From Candidatus Micrarchaeia archaeon (GTDB taxonomy: Archaea; Micrarchaeota; Micrarchaeia; Anstonellales; JAHKLY01), in contig JBAZFO010000023.1 of assembly GCA_041653315.1 (NCBI GenBank), positions 1 through 20,239 on the forward strand: a stretch of 20,239 bases of DNA, written 5' to 3'. The position numbers and the translations under genes are program-made. Below are positions 1 to 6,663 of this stretch, one piece after another. The notes below the pieces were generated by a model. The model made no database searches, was not told the DNA's origin, and worked only from the letters and a program-made list of their open reading frames with translations. Every line of letters starts with the position of its first letter. Positions within the stretch are counted from its first letter, which is position 1.

Positions 1-464
1 GGGCATTTTTTAAAAATTTTAATAAATGTTTCATCTTCAAAAAATTGATTTAATAAAGATTTTAGATTTTTATCATTTATGCTGTTAATATATTTTTTTA
101 ATTCTTCATACATTTCTTCAATATTTTTATCTGTTATTGGTATAAAATCTTCTAAATCATATTCTTTAGTTATTTCTATTTTTCCTTCTGGTTCATTAAC
201 ATCTATTTTAGTCTTTTTTTTATATTCTCCAACATTCCCCTTTATTCTTATTACATCATTTTCAGAAAAACTTTTGTGAATTTTTTCTGCAATTGTTTTA
301 TCAAAATTTCCCCAATATGTAACTTCGATTTCTCCAGTTTTATCAGCAACACCCATTAGAAACATTAATCCATTTGTATATTCTTTAATTGGATGTTTAT
401 ATTTAACAGAAAACAAAGAGTCAACTTTTTCTCCTATTTTTAAATCTTTAATAAATTGTTTCAT
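1..464 (-). CDS. YhaM-like 3'-5' exoribonuclease, N-terminal OB-fold part (truncated by window edge)
   Basis: Only the first 154 codons are present; the reading frame is open to base 1. It starts at the ATG at 464-462, 4 nt after a GGTGA site (473-469). The translation begins MKQFIKDLKIGEKV and contains the OB-fold pattern seen in YhaM proteins: a strand reading LFSVKYKH, then LMFLMGVADKTGEIEVTYWG, then a VIRIKGNVGEYK strand. This is followed by a helical linker (LKSLLNQFFEDETFIKIFKKC) of the kind that leads into the HD phosphohydrolase domain of YhaM. That catalytic domain would lie outside the window, so its HD residues cannot be checked. YhaM-family proteins trim RNA and single-stranded DNA from the 3' end. 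The gene is divergent from taw3, with 63 nt between the starts. It could also be a stand-alone OB-fold nucleic-acid binding protein if the HD domain is missing. Confidence 0.72.
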   Translation of the reverse strand, partial: MKQFIKDLKIGEKVDSLFSVKYKHPIKEYTNGLMFLMGVADKTGEIEVTYWGNFDKTIAEKIHKSFSENDVIRIKGNVGEYKKKTKIDVNEPEGKIEITKEYDLEDFIPITDKNIEEMYEELKKYINSINDKNLKSLLNQFFEDETFIKIFKKC

Positions 465-494
465 ATCTTCACCATGTTTTATTTATTTATTAAT

Positions 495-505
495 ATTTAT
501 ATAAG
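495..505 (+). promoter_or_regulatory. TATA box for taw3 (leaderless transcript)
   Basis: The sequence ATTTATATAAG is centred about 27 nt before the taw3 ATG at 528. This is the usual archaeal spacing from TATA box to transcription start. No Shine-Dalgarno site precedes the ATG, so the mRNA is probably leaderless. Confidence 0.55.
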
Positions 506-527
506 TATTTAATTAAAAGTATCTAAT

Positions 528-1091
528 ATGGAATGGAAGGAATTTAAGAAAGATAAATTAAATTATTTACAAGATCATTTAGAAAAAGATAAGGTCGATT
601 TAGATATTTTAGATTTATTAAATGAAATTAATTCAAAAGAAGATTATGTTACTTCTTCATCTTGTTATGGCAGACTGTCTTTATTAGAGATAGATAAAAA
701 TAAAAAAGATGCAAATTTTTATATGAAATGGCATAGATTGGTAACTTTTGATGAAGTAAAAAAAAGCATTAAAGAGTATAAGGGGGATAAAAAAATATGG
801 TTTAATTGTGAACCGTTTATATTACATATTTTCACAAAAGATTTAGAATCTGCTAATAATTTTTTAAAAATATGCAGAGAAGCACATTTGAAAAGAGGGG
901 GGATATGGATAATAAAAAATTTTCCTTTTATAGAAGTTTTTGGTACTAATTCTTTTTCTCTGCCTATATTTGATAAAAAAATTTTAATAAGTGAAAAATA
1001 TTTACAATATTTAGTTAAAGAAAGTAATTCAAAATTATCTAAAAATTTTAAACAAATTGATAATTTATTTGAAATTATTAAAAATAAATAA
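528..1091 (+). CDS. taw3: tRNA(Phe) wybutosine-pathway N4-methyltransferase Taw3 (TYW3 family)
   Basis: A 187-residue protein matching the TYW3/Taw3 family. It has the family block VTSSSCYGRL (residues 41-50), which corresponds to the T-S-S-C-S-G-R core, a WHR element (68-70), and WFNCEPFILHI (91-101), which matches the W-x-x-x-x-P-x-I-x-H-V block. In the archaeal wyosine pathway this SAM-dependent enzyme methylates N4 of the tricyclic base at position 37 of tRNA-Phe. The second serine of the core block is replaced by Tyr here, a small deviation. The gene appears leaderless with its own TATA box. Its 3' end overlaps the convergent Nudix-like gene by 27 nt. No other wybutosine gene (Taw1, Taw2, Trm5) is in the window. 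Confidence 0.88.
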   Translation: MEWKEFKKDKLNYLQDHLEKDKVDLDILDLLNEINSKEDYVTSSSCYGRLSLLEIDKNKKDANFYMKWHRLVTFDEVKKSIKEYKGDKKIWFNCEPFILHIFTKDLESANNFLKICREAHLKRGGIWIIKNFPFIEVFGTNSFSLPIFDKKILISEKYLQYLVKESNSKLSKNFKQIDNLFEIIKNK

Positions 1092-1598
1092 TTTCTTTTT
1101 TTCTTTTTTTATAAATTCAAAAGATTTTAAAAAAGAATTTGTATATTTATGTCTATTTTTTTCTAAGTCTTCGATTATAGATTCAATATCTTTTTTTTCA
1201 TAATTTTGGAATTCCAATGGATTTAAAGTAATTTCTTTTTCATTTTTTATCTCTGTTGTGTATACTTTATGAAAAACTAAACATTTTTTATATTCAATTT
1301 TAAAACTGCCAACTTCCTTTAATTCTTCTTTTTTAATACCTAAGCATTCCCATAGCGCCCTTTTAGCTGCATCTGTGTATTCTTCATATCTTTTAACATA
1401 TCCAGTAGCAGAAGAATGAATCATATTAGGAAATTTCACTTTATTCATTGAAAATCTTGGGAGTACAATTCTTTTATCTGGTAAAAAAACTAAAATATGA
1501 ACGCATCTGAATGACATATCTAATAGTTCGATCTCAGATTTTCCGCCCCACCCCATAATTTCATTTTTTCTGTCAACTATTATTAATGAGTCATCCAT
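1065..1598 (-). CDS. Nudix-fold protein with degenerate Nudix box
   Basis: A 177-residue protein resembling YfcD/isopentenyl-diphosphate isomerase-type Nudix proteins. The N-terminal strand is DSLIIVDRKNEIMGW, then comes FRCVHILVFLPDKRIVLPRFS, which matches the substrate-proximal strand of the IDI/YfcD group. The Nudix box runs from G66 to I88 as G-x5-E-x7-R-A-L-W-E-C-L-G-I. Compared with the consensus GX5EX7REUXEEXGU, the first catalytic Glu is Ala81 and the last is Cys85. Only Glu84 remains of the usual three metal-binding acids. The Cys and His of the type 1 IDI active site are also absent at the equivalent place (HSSATGY). The protein may be inactive, a binder, or a divergent hydrolase. 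A TTTATA element about 15-20 nt upstream of the ATG and the lack of a ribosome site suggest a leaderless or nearly leaderless transcript. Confidence 0.7.
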   Translation of the reverse strand: MDDSLIIVDRKNEIMGWGGKSEIELLDMSFRCVHILVFLPDKRIVLPRFSMNKVKFPNMIHSSATGYVKRYEEYTDAAKRALWECLGIKKEELKEVGSFKIEYKKCLVFHKVYTTEIKNEKEITLNPLEFQNYEKKDIESIIEDLEKNRHKYTNSFLKSFEFIKKEKKKLFIFNNFK

Positions 1599-1645
1599 TA
1601 TTCATTTAGTTATAAATACTCTTTTAAATTAATTGTAATAAAATA

Positions 1646-1653
1646 TTTTTATA
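1646..1653 (+). promoter_or_regulatory. TATA box for tRNA-Leu
   Basis: The sequence TTTTTATA lies 31-38 nt before the first base of the tRNA at 1684. This position is right for an archaeal promoter giving a short 5' leader of about 8 nt. Confidence 0.4.
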
Positions 1654-1683
1654 GAGGTAAATTTTTTGTTTGTAATGATCTTC

Positions 1684-1831
1684 GTCGGGGTGGCGGAGCG
1701 GTCAAACGCGCGGGACTCAAAATCCTGTGGCTTAGTGCCTACGAGGGTTCAAACACCTTTCTTTTCTTTAAAAAGAAAAGAAATCTGTACCAAAGAAAAG
1801 AAACTTAGTATTGAAAATCCCTTCCCCGGCA
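1684..1831 (+). tRNA. tRNA-Leu (anticodon CAA) with a 64-nt intron in the T-loop
   Basis: The acceptor stem is GTCGGGG (1684-1690) paired with CCCCGGC (1824-1830), with one U-G pair, followed by discriminator A1831. No CCA is encoded. The D stem is 1693-1695 with 1707-1709. The anticodon stem is CGGGA/TCCTG around loop CTCAAAA (1716-1722), giving anticodon CAA (1718-1720), which reads UUG. A long class II variable arm (GGC-TTAGT-GCC, 1729-1739) fits leucine. The T stem is GAGGG (1743-1747) with CCCTT (1819-1823). Its loop TTCAAA|T is broken after base 1753 by extra sequence that resumes at 1818. Removing 1754-1817 restores a normal seven-base T-loop TTCAAAT. A run of five T (1832-1836) follows the gene. 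Confidence 0.9.
1754..1817 (+). other. Noncanonical tRNA intron at position 59/60 with bulge-helix-bulge-like junction
   Basis: The exon bases TTCA (1748-1751) pair with intron bases TGAA (1812-1815) to make the 4-bp central helix. It is flanked by 3-nt bulges AAC (1752-1754) and AAT (1816-1818), with the T-stem as one outer helix. Cutting each bulge after its second base, as archaeal tRNA endonuclease does, removes exactly 1754-1817 and leaves a correct T-loop. The outer helix on the intron side is weak next to the bulge. The intron body has a perfect 12-bp hairpin, TTTCTTTTCTTT (1758-1769) with AAAGAAAAGAAA (1772-1783), and a second identical AAAGAAAAGAAA at 1792-1803 that could compete for the same partner. 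Confidence 0.82.
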
Positions 1832-1895
1832 TTTTTAGGTTCTAATCACAATTTTAAACCTTACGTCATAAAGTATATTTATTACTGGTGAAATT

Positions 1896-3032
1896 ATGGA
1901 AGTTTTAACTTTAAATTCATTAATGGGATTTAATTTTCCATCTGAAGGTTCCTTCTCCTTATTTGATATTGGGTTATTAATTCTAATCTTTGGAATTTTA
2001 TTAGTAGTTTTGAATATTTTGATTTATATTTTTAAAAGGATGACAGTACACATAACGGAAAAAACTAAAATGACTTTAGATGATAAATTATTTTCCAATA
2101 TTATAAAACCATTTAGATTTTTTAGTATAATTATAGCATTATTAATTGCAGTTTATTTAGTTTTTCCAGAAGCATTATTTTTTAAATTATATGAATTAAA
2201 TTCTCATATTTTAACTTTAGAAAGTATTTTTATTATCTTATTTATATTTGGATTTACATATTTAGTTAATAATTTAATATTGGCTGTACTTAGCTGGTAT
2301 AAAGATGAAGTAGCACCAAAAACAAAAACTAAATTTGATAATCAAATGATACCGATTATTAAAAAAATGACTTCTATAGTAATTTATTCAATTGGTATAA
2401 TGATTGTTTTGGATTTAATTGGAATTGAGATTGGCCCATTATTAGCAGGGTTAGGAATAGGTGGTTTGGCTGTTGCTTTAGCTCTACAAGATACGTTATC
2501 TAATTTTTTTGCAGGTATGTATATGATAACAGATAAACCAATAGAAAAAGGAAATTATATCTCATTTGATGGTTATGAAGGTTATGTTGAAGAAATAAGC
2601 TGGAGAAATACTAAAATTAGGTCTTGGGATAATAATTTAATTATTTTACCAAATTCAAAATTAAGTCAAACAACATTAGTAAATTATTCTAAACCTAATA
2701 AAACAGTAACAAGAATATTAAAAATAGGAGTTTCATATGACTCTGATCCAGATAAAATAGTGAAAGTTTTAGAAAAAACAGTTAAAGATACTTTAAAATC
2801 AACAGATGCAGGTGATTCCAATACAGTTCCAATTGTTAAATTTTCCGATTTTAAAGATTCAGCAATAGAATTTAAATTAATTTATGGAGTAATTGATTAT
2901 ACAAAAAGATTTTCTTTTGAAGACGAATTAAAATTAAATATTTTAAAAGAGTTTAAAAAGAATAATATTGAGATTCCATATCCTATTCAAACAATATATT
3001 TAAAAGAAAAAGTGAGGAAAAATAAGAGGTGA
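1896..3032 (+). CDS. MscS-family small-conductance mechanosensitive channel
   Basis: A 378-residue membrane protein. Hydrophobic segments lie at about 22-47, 73-92, 106-133 and 157-176, followed by the glycine/alanine-rich pore helix (about 180-209, GPLLAGLGIGGLAVALALQD). The MscS beta domain follows, with the family stretch PIEKGNYISFDGYEGYVEEI and the WRNTKIRSWDNNLIILPNSKL block (about 236-256). The C-terminal alpha/beta cytoplasmic domain runs to the end. These are the standard parts of a heptameric channel that opens under membrane tension and releases solutes in osmotic downshock; it has two more N-terminal helices than E. coli MscS. The start has a GGTGA site 4 nt upstream (1887-1891). 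The stop overlaps the ribosome site of the uL11 gene (AGGTGA), 5 nt before its ATG, so the two are probably cotranscribed. Confidence 0.93.
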   Translation: MEVLTLNSLMGFNFPSEGSFSLFDIGLLILIFGILLVVLNILIYIFKRMTVHITEKTKMTLDDKLFSNIIKPFRFFSIIIALLIAVYLVFPEALFFKLYELNSHILTLESIFIILFIFGFTYLVNNLILAVLSWYKDEVAPKTKTKFDNQMIPIIKKMTSIVIYSIGIMIVLDLIGIEIGPLLAGLGIGGLAVALALQDTLSNFFAGMYMITDKPIEKGNYISFDGYEGYVEEISWRNTKIRSWDNNLIILPNSKLSQTTLVNYSKPNKTVTRILKIGVSYDSDPDKIVKVLEKTVKDTLKSTDAGDSNTVPIVKFSDFKDSAIEFKLIYGVIDYTKRFSFEDELKLNILKEFKKNNIEIPYPIQTIYLKEKVRKNKR

Positions 3033-3037
3033 AATAA

Positions 3038-3520
3038 ATGAATAAAACAACAATAAATGCTTTAATTGAAGGCGGTTCAGCAACAGCAGGTCCACCATTT
3101 GGTCCAGCATTAGCTCCATTAGGCGTAAATATAACCGAGGTCATTAAAAAAATAAATGATTCTACCAAAGATTTTAAAGGAATGAAAATACCAATAAAAG
3201 TAATAGTAGATAAAGATACAAAAGAAGTTGAAGTAGAAATAGGTTCTCCCCCAACATCAGAATTGATTAAGAAAGAAGCAGGATTAAAAAAAGGAAGAAC
3301 AGAAAAAGATAAAATAGCAGGTGATATTTCTTTAGAAAAAATTGTGAGTATCGCTAAAAAGAAAAAAACAGGGATTTTAGGCAAGAGCTTAAAAGATATG
3401 ACTAAAGAAGTTTTAGGAAGTTGTTTATCTTTAGGTATTACTTGTAATGGTAAGAGTCCTAAAGAAATAACTAAAGAGATAGATAAAGGAGAACATAATT
3501 CTTTATTTGGTGGAGAATAA
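3038..3520 (+). CDS. rpl11: 50S ribosomal protein uL11 (L11)
   Basis: A 160-residue archaeal L11. The N-terminal domain carries the invariant GGSATAGPPFGPALAPLGVN stretch that binds the 23S rRNA/EF-G contact region. The C-terminal rRNA-binding domain includes LGSCLSLGITCNGKSPKEI, matching the G-T-x-x-S-x-G-I-x-x-x-G block of archaeal L11. The protein forms the base of the ribosomal stalk and contacts translation factors. It has a strong AGGTGA site overlapping the end of the MscS gene and ends in TAATG, overlapping the next gene by one base. In many archaea this gene follows secE-spt5 and precedes L1/L10/L12. Here it lies between a channel and a secreted protein, on the opposite strand from secE-spt5. 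Confidence 0.96.
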   Translation: MNKTTINALIEGGSATAGPPFGPALAPLGVNITEVIKKINDSTKDFKGMKIPIKVIVDKDTKEVEVEIGSPPTSELIKKEAGLKKGRTEKDKIAGDISLEKIVSIAKKKKTGILGKSLKDMTKEVLGSCLSLGITCNGKSPKEITKEIDKGEHNSLFGGE

Positions 3521-5097
3521 TGAAAAAAATATTTTTTATCTTTCTTATTTTATTTTGTTTTTCTTTTGCAAATACTTGGGAATTGAATTTGAATTCCAAA
3601 GTCCAGACTAATATTGAGATATACAATAATTCTATTTTTGCAGGATGTATAAATGGAGATTTGGTTTCAATAGATTTACAAAAAGGAAATTTAAATTGGA
3701 AAATAAGCCATTCTATTGTACCAGAAAAAATATTGATTTTTAATGATTTAATAGTTTTTTATGGAGATACTTCTGCTTATTTTTATTATTCAAATGGGAC
3801 TTTAAATAAGATTTATAGTTTTTCATCAAAAATATATGGTGCTTCTGTTTACGATGAGGAAATATATTTTACAACTTTGGATGGGGTTTATATTTTTTCT
3901 AAAGATATTTCTTTAATTTGGGATAAAAAAATAAATTGTATTAAAACTAAACCAATTATTGATGAATATTTTGTTTATTTTAATTGTAATAATAAAATAT
4001 ATGCATTGGATAAAGTAAATAAAAATATTTTATGGGAAACAGATATTGGACAAGTGATTAGTTTTGAAAAAGGGGATTTAAGATTGTTTGTAAGTACTGC
4101 AGATAATAAAATTAAAACTTTAGAACTTACTGAAGGAAAAGAAGTTTGGAATTATAAAGCAGGGGGATGGATAACAGAAATAGAAAGTGATAATAAATCT
4201 GTATTTTTTATATCAAATGATTATTCTGTTTATGCGTTAAATGCAGATACTGGAAATTTAGTCTGGTCTACATATATTGGTGATTTAACCAGATTAGAAA
4301 TAAATGAAAATATTGTTTTGGTTGGAACAAAAAATAATAAAATATTTGGTTTAGATAAAAATACAGGAGAAGAAAAATTTGTTTTATTTACTTCAAATTG
4401 GCCTGAAAATTTAAAGATTATTAATGACACTGTATTTTATAGCACTTTAGATAGAGATATATTATCCCATAATATTAATCACGTTTGTACTTTTGAATAT
4501 CCAAATGAGAATTCATTAATTGGATCTTCTGAGTTTGAGTTAAAAGGAAAAGTATATTCTTTAGATAATTCAGTAAAACAAGTTGAAATATTTTTAATTG
4601 GCGAGGATAACCAAATAAATAGTATTGCACAAGGTGTTGATAATTGGACTGCGTATATTGATCCGTATTTTATAAAGGATGGAATGCTCGAAGTTTTATG
4701 CAAAGTCTACCCATATGAAAATACAATTAAAAGACAGTTAATTAAAACTCCTCAGGTTTCATTAATTGAAGAAATGGAGATTAAATATCCTTCTAATGTT
4801 GAAGTTCAAGAAACTTTCCAAATTTATGCTTTAAATAAATATGATAGAGTTATAAATGATATTAAAATTATTTATGAAGGAAATGAGTATGTTTCTATTA
4901 ATGGATATATTACTATGTTTTTTGACACCCCAGGAATAAAAGAGATTGAAATATCTAGAAAAGGATATAAATCACAAACAATTCAAATTCAAGCTGGAAA
5001 TTTACAAAGCGCAGATGATTATACCTTATTTTATTTGGCTGGGATAATAATTCTTATCATAGCAGTTATATTTTTAATAAAGAAAATAAAAAAGTGA
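3520..5097 (+). CDS. Secreted, membrane-anchored PQQ-type beta-propeller protein
   Basis: A 525-residue protein with an N-terminal signal peptide (MKKIFFIFLILFCFSFA) and a C-terminal transmembrane anchor (about 501-521) ending in KKIKK, so most of it should lie outside the cell. Residues about 20-325 contain repeated blades of the PQQ/BamB type, recognisable by motifs such as GDLVSIDLQKGNLNWK, IYALDKVNKNILWE, IKTLELTEGKEVWN, VYALNADTGNLVWS and IFGLDKNTGEEKF. Residues about 330-400 (FEYPNENSLIGSSEFELKGKVY and onward) resemble an Ig-like beta-sandwich, and a second short beta domain precedes the anchor. It has no obvious catalytic residues. The family usually serves as a scaffold in envelope assembly, but the partner here is unknown. 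Its start overlaps the uL11 stop by one base (TAATG). Confidence 0.82.
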   Translation: MKKIFFIFLILFCFSFANTWELNLNSKVQTNIEIYNNSIFAGCINGDLVSIDLQKGNLNWKISHSIVPEKILIFNDLIVFYGDTSAYFYYSNGTLNKIYSFSSKIYGASVYDEEIYFTTLDGVYIFSKDISLIWDKKINCIKTKPIIDEYFVYFNCNNKIYALDKVNKNILWETDIGQVISFEKGDLRLFVSTADNKIKTLELTEGKEVWNYKAGGWITEIESDNKSVFFISNDYSVYALNADTGNLVWSTYIGDLTRLEINENIVLVGTKNNKIFGLDKNTGEEKFVLFTSNWPENLKIINDTVFYSTLDRDILSHNINHVCTFEYPNENSLIGSSEFELKGKVYSLDNSVKQVEIFLIGEDNQINSIAQGVDNWTAYIDPYFIKDGMLEVLCKVYPYENTIKRQLIKTPQVSLIEEMEIKYPSNVEVQETFQIYALNKYDRVINDIKIIYEGNEYVSINGYITMFFDTPGIKEIEISRKGYKSQTIQIQAGNLQSADDYTLFYLAGIIILIIAVIFLIKKIKK

Positions 5098-5101
5098 TTT
5101 A

Positions 5102-5836
5102 ATGAAAACAATTTACTTTTACAAGGATATAAATGCAGAGTTCACTGCTGAAAAATTAAGGGAAAGAAGTAGAATGAAAGGATTTGAGTTTATTGGAGTT
5201 AAAGTTAGTGATATTAAGAAAATTAAAGGAAAAGCAATTCTTATTTGGGGAAATGGAAACAAGCATCAGTTATCGTATTATTTTGATTGGCCTGATAAAG
5301 ATGAAATTACAAAAATTAATATTGACCAGCACACAGATTCTTTGTTGAATCACTGTGAAAAGGGGATTAAATGTTGGAATCACTTTTATTTTTCTATAAT
5401 AAAAGAAAAAAGAAAAGGAAAGATTATCCTGCCTGATTATTATAAAGACCAAATATATAAACTTCCATTAGATTATAATAAACTTGATTACCTAGATCCA
5501 AACAATCCAATAATTGAAGGAAACATTCAACTTACTATTGACTTGGATGTAATTGATAGTATACCTGTACTTCCAGTTTATCTAAGTTATGAAGGAAATG
5601 GCTTGAGTAATGAAGAGTTATATGATATTATATATAAACTTTTTAACAATAGTGGAGAACTTGTGCGTTTTGATATTGGAGGAATTTGTAAAAACAGAAA
5701 TGCGTGGAAAGCAACTGACTTAAAAGAAGACGCAGAAATAATGAAAAGAATTTACTCAGATAAAGGGTATAACAAGGTAATTGATATTTTTGAGCATCTT
5801 ATTCTTGAAGCAAATGAGAAGATGGAAAAAGATTAA
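5102..5836 (+). CDS. Divergent arginase/ureohydrolase-fold metalloenzyme
   Basis: A 244-residue protein that I place in the ureohydrolase (arginase/agmatinase) superfamily from its metal-binding motifs, in the correct order and spacing. GNGNKHQ holds H55 (the GGDHS equivalent). NIDQHTD holds D75, H77 and D79 (the DAHxD equivalent). LTIDLDVID holds D147 and D149 (the SxDxDxxDP equivalent). These are all six positions that bind the two Mn ions in arginase. The usual substrate loops (PGTGTPxPGG) are not recognisable; instead there is VLPVYLSYEGNGLSN. The protein is shorter than typical arginases (about 300 aa), so the substrate cannot be named. A UPF0489-like uncharacterised family member is possible. 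It starts 4 nt after the beta-propeller stop, so the two are probably cotranslated. The following 284 nt are non-coding. Confidence 0.66.
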   Translation: MKTIYFYKDINAEFTAEKLRERSRMKGFEFIGVKVSDIKKIKGKAILIWGNGNKHQLSYYFDWPDKDEITKINIDQHTDSLLNHCEKGIKCWNHFYFSIIKEKRKGKIILPDYYKDQIYKLPLDYNKLDYLDPNNPIIEGNIQLTIDLDVIDSIPVLPVYLSYEGNGLSNEELYDIIYKLFNNSGELVRFDIGGICKNRNAWKATDLKEDAEIMKRIYSDKGYNKVIDIFEHLILEANEKMEKD

Positions 5837-6120
5837 TATTATTATTTTCATTTAATCAACCTTTTATTTTAATTAATTATAAAAGATAAAAGAAGGATAT
5901 ATATTTTGGTTTTTATTCGGGATTATTTTAATGATTTAAAAAGACATAAATAAGAAAATAAAAACAATAGGTTGAAAATTAAGTAATTTTTACTACTCTT
6001 TATTTTTTTAATAGTAACAATTTATGAAAAATGAGTAAAAAATGATTAAAAACCATAGCGAAAAGTATATAAACCGCAAACACCCCAATAAATTTAGAAA
6101 TTAACAAAGAAGGTGATTAA
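5837..6120. other. 284-nt intergenic region holding the RelBE-like promoter
   Basis: Very AT-rich with several T-runs. The run TTTTATTTT at about 5862-5870 could end transcription of the upstream operon. No tRNA, snoRNA box pair or ORF with a ribosome site is visible. The only clear element is the TATA box at 6064-6072. Confidence 0.5.
6064..6072 (+). promoter_or_regulatory. TATA box of the RelBE-like operon
   Basis: The sequence AGTATATAA predicts a transcript starting near 6094, with a leader of about 27 nt carrying AGGTGAT (6111-6117), 3 nt before the ATG at 6121. Confidence 0.6.
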
Positions 6121-6381
6121 ATGCATATAACAGTAAATTTTGAAGGTTATATTAAAGATATAATAGAAAATGCTATTGAAAAAGGTCTTGCTAAAACAAA
6201 GACTGAAGCACTTAGATTAGGAATATTAGAATTAAATGATAAATATAACTTATTAAAAAATGATGAAGAAATATTATTTCTTAAAAATAAATTAGAAGCA
6301 ATAGATAATCAAATAAAAGCAGGCAAATTAAAAGAAGAAACAGAAGAAGAAGTTGCAAAAAAATATCCTGAATTATTTTGA
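6121..6381 (+). CDS. Antitoxin of RelBE-like pair (ribbon-helix-helix type)
   Basis: An 86-residue acidic protein. The N-terminal pattern, a short strand MHITVNFEGYI followed by helices IENAIEKGLAKTKTEALRLGILEL, resembles the ribbon-helix-helix DNA-binding domain of archaeal RelB/VapB antitoxins. The C-terminal half is a charged helix (LKNKLEAIDNQIKAGKLKEETEEEVAKKYPEL) of the kind that wraps and blocks the toxin. Such antitoxins normally repress their own promoter. It is followed after 10 nt by the toxin gene. The assignment rests on the partner and on the pattern; the fold was not tested. Confidence 0.75.
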   Translation: MHITVNFEGYIKDIIENAIEKGLAKTKTEALRLGILELNDKYNLLKNDEEILFLKNKLEAIDNQIKAGKLKEETEEEVAKKYPELF

Positions 6382-6391
6382 AGGTAATCAA

Positions 6392-6661
6392 ATGGAAAGT
6401 GAATTTTATAAAATAAAATATGCTTTAGGTTGGGATATGCATTATTCGAAAATGGATAATTCTCAAAGAATTCCAATTGCAAAAAAGATCAAAAAATTAA
6501 AACAAAAGAAAAAAACAAGACATTTACATTATGGATTGCAATTTTCAGTTGATGAAGTAAATCAATATAGGATTGTTTATAAAATATTTGAAAAAGAAAA
6601 ATTCGTACGTATTTATTTTATAGGTAATCATAAACAATATGAAAAATGGTTAAGGGAATAA
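6392..6661 (+). CDS. RelE-family mRNA interferase toxin
   Basis: The start is placed at the ATG at 6392, preceded by AAGGT (6381-6385). An earlier in-frame ATG at 6353 lies inside the antitoxin and has no ribosome site. The resulting 89-residue basic protein has the archaeal RelE layout: an N-terminal helix pair rich in Lys (IPIAKKIKKLKQKKKTRHL), then HYGLQFSVDEVNQYRIVYKI, then a strand FVRIYFIGNHKQYEKWL that ends the fold. The G-N-H-K-x-Y-E-x-W C-terminus is typical of this group. RelE toxins cut mRNA on the ribosome, or act as ParE-like toxins in relatives. It is transcribed with the preceding antitoxin. Confidence 0.82.
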   Translation: MESEFYKIKYALGWDMHYSKMDNSQRIPIAKKIKKLKQKKKTRHLHYGLQFSVDEVNQYRIVYKIFEKEKFVRIYFIGNHKQYEKWLRE

Positions 6662-6663
6662 AT

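Noticed and set aside
79..279. Plus-strand ORF of 66 codons
   Set aside because: It lies on the opposite strand of the truncated YhaM-like gene, has no ribosome site and encodes an unpatterned Ser/Phe/Ile-rich chain typical of antisense frames.
1758..1803. Purine/pyrimidine tracts read as simple low-complexity noise
   Set aside because: I dropped this reading because the 12-base arms are exact and lie inside an intron whose boundaries are independently defined by the tRNA structure.
2983..3384. Minus-strand ORF of 133 codons
   Set aside because: Antisense to the uL11 gene, whose ribosomal protein motifs are unmistakable.
5837..6063. C/D box sRNA or other small RNA in the intergenic region
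   Set aside because: No credible C box and D box pair or stable fold was found; the stretch is AT-rich without clear structure.
6353..6391. Longer N-terminus for the RelE-like toxin from the ATG at 6353
   Set aside because: That start lies inside the antitoxin gene without a ribosome site, and the added residues do not match the RelE fold. AAGGT precedes the ATG at 6392.
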